This document shows, piece by piece, positions 52,007-55,490 of a stretch of 55,490 nt of DNA. Both the position numbers and the translations under genes were made by a program. Every line of letters begins with the position of its first letter. Position 1 is the stretch's first letter. Under the pieces are notes generated by a model. The model saw only the letters and a program-made list of their open reading frames with translations, was not told the origin of the DNA and made no database searches. This DNA is from JANXQE01 sp035651635 (GTDB lineage: Bacteria; Verrucomicrobiota; Verrucomicrobiia; Limisphaerales; UBA8199), in NCBI GenBank assembly GCA_035651635.1, contig DASRFK010000220.1:1-55490 (forward strand), in the 5' to 3' direction.

Positions 52007-52203
52007 AACCGCGAATGCACGCGAATGAACGCGAATTAAGAGAAAGGAAGACTACTGTTCGCAGGGTTGACATCCGGCGCTGCCAGGCTGTTCCCTCTTC
52101 CTTTGGGTGAGGCGGATTCGTTCGCCCAACTGCATTGGGTGGGTTGAAGGCTGCTTCTGAGAGCTTCTTTATCATTCGCGTTTATTCGCGTCCATTCGCG
52201 GTT
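52007..52203 (+). repeat. 197-bp element with 30-bp terminal inverted repeats (family E)
   Basis: 52007-52036 ('aaccgcgaatgcacgcgaat' onward) and 52174-52203 ('attcgcgtttattcgcgtcc' onward) are inverted copies differing at two of 30 positions. The arms are made of tandem GCGAATG(N)AC units. The same arm occurs singly at 10541-10570. The element fills the gap between the dehydrogenase and aldolase genes; I see no gene inside it. Confidence 0.8.
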
Positions 52204-52218
52204 GAAAATCCTTCGCGG

Positions 52219-53268
52219 TTAGCTGCGAGACATGATTTGATCGGTGATGGCCTGGACGAGCGCCTCGGCTTGGGCATCCACGGCGCCATTGGCGCTTGCC
52301 GGCGCCGATTCGCGAGTGGGGACGGAGCACGTCACACCTGGACGCCAGCCGTCATTGTCGCACAATTCGCATTCTTTTAAACCGAACCGAGGATCCGGAA
52401 TTCCCAGGCTCTGTTTGATCTTCAGCAAATCCTTAAGTTGCTCCGGCGTCATCGTGTTCACGGGTTTCCCGAGTTGCGACGCCACTAGCACGGTGCGGCA
52501 ATAGGCCTCCAGGATCTCCATTTTAAAGTAAGCGTCCTCGACGTTGTTATGGCTCCAACTCACCACGCCATGATTGGCCATCAAGATCGTGTTGTGCTTG
52601 TCCACGAGATCTGAAACGAGCTTGCCCATTTCCGGCGTGCCGGGCGTGCGATAGGGCGCAATGGCTACCGATGAAAAGACCTCGTATTCCGGAATCATGC
52701 AGGTCGGCGGTTCGACGCCGGCTACGGCGAATCCGGTGGCATAAGGCGGATGACAATGCACCGTGGCGACGGCACGTGGCTGGCGCTTCATGATCTGCAG
52801 GTGCATGAGGATTTCACTGGTGCGTTTCTTCGCGCCGGCCAGTTGATTGCCTTCGAGATCTACCAGGCACATGTCCTCCGGCTTCATGAAGCCTTTGGAC
52901 ACCAGTGTTGGCGTGCAGAGGGCCAGGTCTTCACCGACGCGAATGGCGATATTCCCTCCGTTACCATCCACGTACGCGCGTTGCCAAAGGCGTCGGCCAA
53001 TATCGCAGAGCTGCAGTTTCAATTCATGGAGCTGCGGCGAATTGAACAATGATTCGAGCTCACTTTTTAAACTCTTTGAGGTTACGAATTTGGGCGGCGC
53101 TCCGTCAGAGGCTGCCTTGGAAAGGGGTTTCGTATTCACAGCATCCTCATGCTCCCGAAGAAAATCGCGAGCGGAGGGCGTGAGCAAGGCATCGCCGGGC
53201 AACGATTGGAGATCCTTGCCGGCTCGCACCAGTTCTTCCAAATCACGGACACTGATGATCTGCTTCAT
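52219..53268 (-). CDS. Class II aldolase (L-fuculose/rhamnulose-phosphate aldolase type) with putative microcompartment-targeting ends
   Basis: 349 residues. The class II aldolase core (about 75-300) has zinc ligands His171 and His173 in 'ATVHCHPPYATGF', a further His in 'ILMANHGVVSW', and 'DGNGGNIAIR' for phosphate binding. It would cleave a deoxy-ketose 1-phosphate to DHAP and lactaldehyde. Residues 1-42 contain 'GDALLTPSARDFLREHE', resembling the N-terminal 'LTPSAR' segment of the EutT adenosyltransferase. A Cys-rich stretch (KECELCDN) follows the core, then an Ala/Ser/Pro linker and a last helix 'AEALVQAITDQIMSRS' that looks like an encapsulation peptide. The start overlaps the end of the shell gene upstream. 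Confidence 0.88.
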   Translation of the reverse strand: MKQIISVRDLEELVRAGKDLQSLPGDALLTPSARDFLREHEDAVNTKPLSKAASDGAPPKFVTSKSLKSELESLFNSPQLHELKLQLCDIGRRLWQRAYVDGNGGNIAIRVGEDLALCTPTLVSKGFMKPEDMCLVDLEGNQLAGAKKRTSEILMHLQIMKRQPRAVATVHCHPPYATGFAVAGVEPPTCMIPEYEVFSSVAIAPYRTPGTPEMGKLVSDLVDKHNTILMANHGVVSWSHNNVEDAYFKMEILEAYCRTVLVASQLGKPVNTMTPEQLKDLLKIKQSLGIPDPRFGLKECELCDNDGWRPGVTCSVPTRESAPASANGAVDAQAEALVQAITDQIMSRS

Positions 53269-53570
53269 GGATTAAAAGGATTGTAAAAAATCTCGTCAAC
53301 CAGGGCTGCATTGATGGCGTCGATCGGGGTAGGCTGATCGAATGGACAAGCCGCCTCGCGCCCTTCAACAAAGCCAATCGTATGTCCCGTCGCTCCGCCC
53401 AGGTCGTCGTAAGCGACCAGGCTTGGGTCTTTGCTCATTCCCTCCGGGGTTTCCGCGCCGCGCTGAAAATGTTCGCGGGTGAAAGGCGAAACGATGAGCC
53501 ACCGGCCGCCTTCGAGCGATGGCACGGTGACGCTGAGGGTTACGCGGCCAATGACGGTGCCCAATCTCAT
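53265..53570 (-). CDS. EutN/CcmL-type pentameric microcompartment shell protein
   Basis: 101 residues, normal for the family. 'MRLGTVIGRVTLSVTVPSLE' matches the EutN/CcmL start ('..GkViGtVv.t.k...L.G..ll'), and 'DDLGGATGHTIGFVEGREAA' corresponds to the conserved 'D.vGAG.Gd.Vlv..GsaA' segment. Forms pentamers capping shell vertices. The C-terminal 'PIDAINAALVDEIFYNP' helix is longer than in CcmL. Its stop overlaps the aldolase start (ATGA). A second pentamer gene lies upstream behind a family C repeat. Confidence 0.85.
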   Translation of the reverse strand: MRLGTVIGRVTLSVTVPSLEGGRWLIVSPFTREHFQRGAETPEGMSKDPSLVAYDDLGGATGHTIGFVEGREAACPFDQPTPIDAINAALVDEIFYNPFNP

Positions 53571-53571
53571 A

Positions 53572-53812
53572 GTGGAAATCCGAAGGTCGAAGGTCGAAGG
53601 CCGGTAGGAAATTCAAAGGTCGAAGGTCGAAGACCGAAAGAAGGCCGAAATGCGAAATCCGAAGCCCGAAGGGAAACTGCCTTCGTGCGATCTGAGACTC
53701 TCGGAGATCGCAATGGAGCCACGACAGCGATGTCCAAACGTCCCTCTTCGGGCTTCGGGCTTCGGCCTTCTTTCGGCCTTCGGATTTCGGGTTTCGGGTT
53801 TCGGACGGGCTT
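53572..53812 (+). repeat. Family C foldback repeat, copy C5, between two shell-protein genes
   Basis: Left arm of 'gaaatccgaaggtcgaaggt' and 'gaccgaaagaaggccgaaat' units, right arm of 'ttcgggcttcggccttcttt' and 'cggccttcggatttcgggtt' units, with a core unlike C1 and C2. It occupies essentially the whole 265-bp gap between the two EutN/CcmL genes. Confidence 0.8.
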
Positions 53813-53835
53813 CCCGCGATTGGCATTGAGATTTT

Positions 53836-54099
53836 TCATACGGGCTCATCAACAATGCCGACGACCATCCACCTAGCCGGGCTTTTCTCATCACCGACGG
53901 CTTTCCTCGCCGCGGCGCCATCGGAGGAGATAATGACGCGCTCGTGCATACCGGCGCCATGTGAGTCAATAGCGACTTGCGGCACTCCTTCGGGAGCGCC
54001 GTTCTGGGAAATCGGCTGGCAGATGACTAATCGCCAGCCTTCGAAGCTCGGATGCTTCCGGGTGGCGACCACATTGCCTTCAACGCGCGCAAGGAGCAT
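53836..54099 (-). CDS. EutN/CcmL-type pentameric microcompartment shell protein
   Basis: 87 residues. 'MLLARVEGNVVATRKHPSFE' and 'GWRLVICQPI' match the family start, and 'ERVIISSDGAAARKAVGDEK' matches the 'v.vt.GssAR...g' loop; 'MVVGIVDEPV' is the usual last strand. One of at least two pentamer paralogues in this locus; loci of this class carry several. It lies 9 nt after the aldehyde dehydrogenase stop, so they are co-transcribed. Confidence 0.85.
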   Translation of the reverse strand: MLLARVEGNVVATRKHPSFEGWRLVICQPISQNGAPEGVPQVAIDSHGAGMHERVIISSDGAAARKAVGDEKSPARWMVVGIVDEPV

Positions 54100-54108
54100 A
54101 TCGTCAGT

Positions 54109-55490
54109 TCAGTAAATCCTGAGGTTATCCACCATGACGCACCGGCGTACCCGGGTGAAGGTACGCGGATTGGTTACGCCCTCACCGGTGGGAGTGGCGA
54201 TGGAATAGCTCAGGTAACCCTCGCCGCCGAGTCCCAACCCAGCCATGCAAGGCCCGTTCTTTACAAACAAGGTCGTATCGAGCGCGCGGGCCATCGCCGT
54301 CATGTGCTCGACGTCGTGTGAATGAATAATCGAGGTGTGCTTGTAATTGTGTTCAGCGGCCAAGGACGCCGCGATTCCTTCTTCGACGCTCTTAACCCGC
54401 ACAATCGGGATGAACGGCATCATCTGCTCCTCTTTCACAAACGCGTGGTCCTTGTCGGTCTCGGCGAACAACAGGTCGGTGGTGTCCGGCACATTAATGC
54501 CGGCGGCTTTGGCGAGAACGGTCGTGTCTTTTCCGATTAAGGCCTTGTTCACGACGGGCTCCGGGCATCCGCCGCCATGACCTTCTTTGAAGGTAAACGC
54601 TTCTTTGGTGAGCCGGTCCAGTTGTGTTCCGTTCAACCGCACCGCGCCCTGCTTTTCCATTTGCGCCATCAGCTCATCGGCCACGGTGTCCAGGACGAAG
54701 ACTTCCTTCTCGCCGATGCACAGGAGGTTGTTGTCATAAGCCGCGCCCTGGATGATCGATTTGGCCGCGCGTTTCATGCAGGCGGTATCGTCGACCAGCA
54801 CCGGCGGATTGCCCGGCCCGGCGCAGATGGCGCGTTTGCCGGTTTGCATCGCCGCTTTGACCACTGCGGGGCCGCCGGTGACACAAAGCAGCCGCACCGC
54901 TTCGTGAGCGCAGATTGCCCTGAATGAATCGAGAGTGGGTTGCTCAATAATCGTGATCAGGTTCTCAATCCCGAGTTCTCGCTCGATGGCCTGATTGTAA
55001 GCGCGCACGGCCAGCGCAGCGCATTTAGCCCCGGCTGGATGGGCATTGAAAACAACCGCGTTTCCGGCTGCTACAATGTTGACGATGTTCCCGCTAAGTG
55101 TTGGCACCGAATGGGTCGAGGGTGTGATCGCGGCCACGACACCAAAGGGGGTGTACTCTTCGAGGGTGATCCCGTGATCGCCGCTGCGGCCGTAGGGTTG
55201 CAACCATTCAACGCCCGGAACCAGCTTGAGGATCTTCAGCTTCTCGATCTTATGATCCAGCCGGCCGATCTTGGTTTCCTCTAATTCGGTGCGCCCCCAT
55301 TCTTCGGCGTTCGTTTCGGCCAAAGTCTTCACGATCTCCACGACCTTGGCGCGGGCGGCCACCCCCTTCTTCCTCAAGTGCAGAAAACCAGCCTGCGCCG
55401 CCGCGCACGCCTCGTTAGCATCCTGGAAGACTCCGTATCGCCCTGCGCGAATGCTGCCGCCGCTGGTTTTGGCTGCAACTTCGCATCCGC
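54109..55490 (-). CDS. CoA-acylating aldehyde dehydrogenase of a microcompartment (PduP/EutE-like), 5' end outside the window
   Basis: About 460 residues are present and the frame stays open to the right edge, so the N-terminus is cut off. Reading through the edge gives '..AGRYGVFQDANEACAAAQ' before 'RAKVVEIVKTLAETNAEEWG'. The catalytic Cys lies in 'AYDNNLLCIGEKEVFV', as in PduP/EutE, with 'FGVVAAITPSTHSVPTL' and 'CAGPGNPPVLVDD' from the cofactor domain. It converts an aldehyde (probably lactaldehyde) to acyl-CoA with NAD inside the shell. A start at 55375-55377 (TTG) would truncate conserved sequence and is rejected. Confidence 0.93.
   Translation of the reverse strand, partial: GCEVAAKTSGGSIRAGRYGVFQDANEACAAAQAGFLHLRKKGVAARAKVVEIVKTLAETNAEEWGRTELEETKIGRLDHKIEKLKILKLVPGVEWLQPYGRSGDHGITLEEYTPFGVVAAITPSTHSVPTLSGNIVNIVAAGNAVVFNAHPAGAKCAALAVRAYNQAIERELGIENLITIIEQPTLDSFRAICAHEAVRLLCVTGGPAVVKAAMQTGKRAICAGPGNPPVLVDDTACMKRAAKSIIQGAAYDNNLLCIGEKEVFVLDTVADELMAQMEKQGAVRLNGTQLDRLTKEAFTFKEGHGGGCPEPVVNKALIGKDTTVLAKAAGINVPDTTDLLFAETDKDHAFVKEEQMMPFIPIVRVKSVEEGIAASLAAEHNYKHTSIIHSHDVEHMTAMARALDTTLFVKNGPCMAGLGLGGEGYLSYSIATPTGEGVTNPRTFTRVRRCVMVDNLRIY

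Noticed and set aside
54109..55377. Complete 422-residue aldehyde dehydrogenase starting at 55377
   Set aside because: The codon is TTG, and the frame continues open to the window edge with sequence that fits the family's N-terminal domain, so the gene is truncated by the window, not short.

Overview
This window looks like part of a chromosome from a GC-rich verrucomicrobial bacterium, probably of the Pedosphaera/Limisphaera type. That placement is an inference. It rests on very large secreted proteins rich in Thr-Asn with a shared C-terminal module ending in Tyr-Arg-Leu-Gln, paired Tat-exported Gfo/Idh/MocA oxidoreductases, a microcompartment locus of the kind known from Planctomycetes and Verrucomicrobia, and many short palindromic dispersed repeats. 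I see no rRNA, tRNA, CRISPR array, transposase or phage gene.

Layout. 1-9988: a tightly packed + strand operon opened by a CopG-like antitoxin gene. It encodes six type IV pilin-like proteins in the type II secretion pseudopilin order G, G, H, I, J, K, with stop/start overlaps or gaps of 4-14 nt. Five of the six have prepilin leaders stretched to about 56-166 residues by in-frame copies of dispersed repeats. The K-like protein is 1406 residues long. 9989-10648: repeats. 10649-23990: two related secreted proteins. The first is a 3069-residue subtilase whose P domain is interrupted by nested DUF642-like and LamG-like domains. The second is a peptidase-less 1111-residue paralogue. They are separated by three ~255-bp repeat units. 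24063-30526: replicative helicase DnaB, outer-membrane assembly protein BamA and a secreted SBBP beta-propeller protein.

30562-37619: PIG-L deacetylase and ROK kinase (minus strand), an MBOAT/SGNH O-acylation pair (plus), then a rhomboid protease and a TPR protein (minus). 37910-45260: a secreted CocE-type hydrolase, a membrane protein paired with an ABC ATPase, a small unknown protein, PgsA and two peroxiredoxins. 45642-48451: two Tat-exported oxidoreductases. 48689-49570: long-form HisG.

49572-55490 (minus strand, running off the right edge): one arm of a bacterial microcompartment locus for fucose/rhamnose-type sugars. In transcription order it has a CoA-acylating aldehyde dehydrogenase, a EutN/CcmL pentamer shell protein, a second pentamer protein, a class II aldolase with putative targeting ends, a lactate/malate dehydrogenase and a TIM-barrel aldolase-like protein. 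The known scheme for such loci is aldolase cleavage of a deoxysugar phosphate to lactaldehyde inside the shell, followed by CoA-linked oxidation.

The most unusual signal is the repeated in-frame colonisation of prepilin leader peptides by at least four unrelated repeat families. In one case the repeat itself appears to supply the Gly-Phe prepilin cleavage site. Second is the Russian-doll domain nesting in the giant subtilase.
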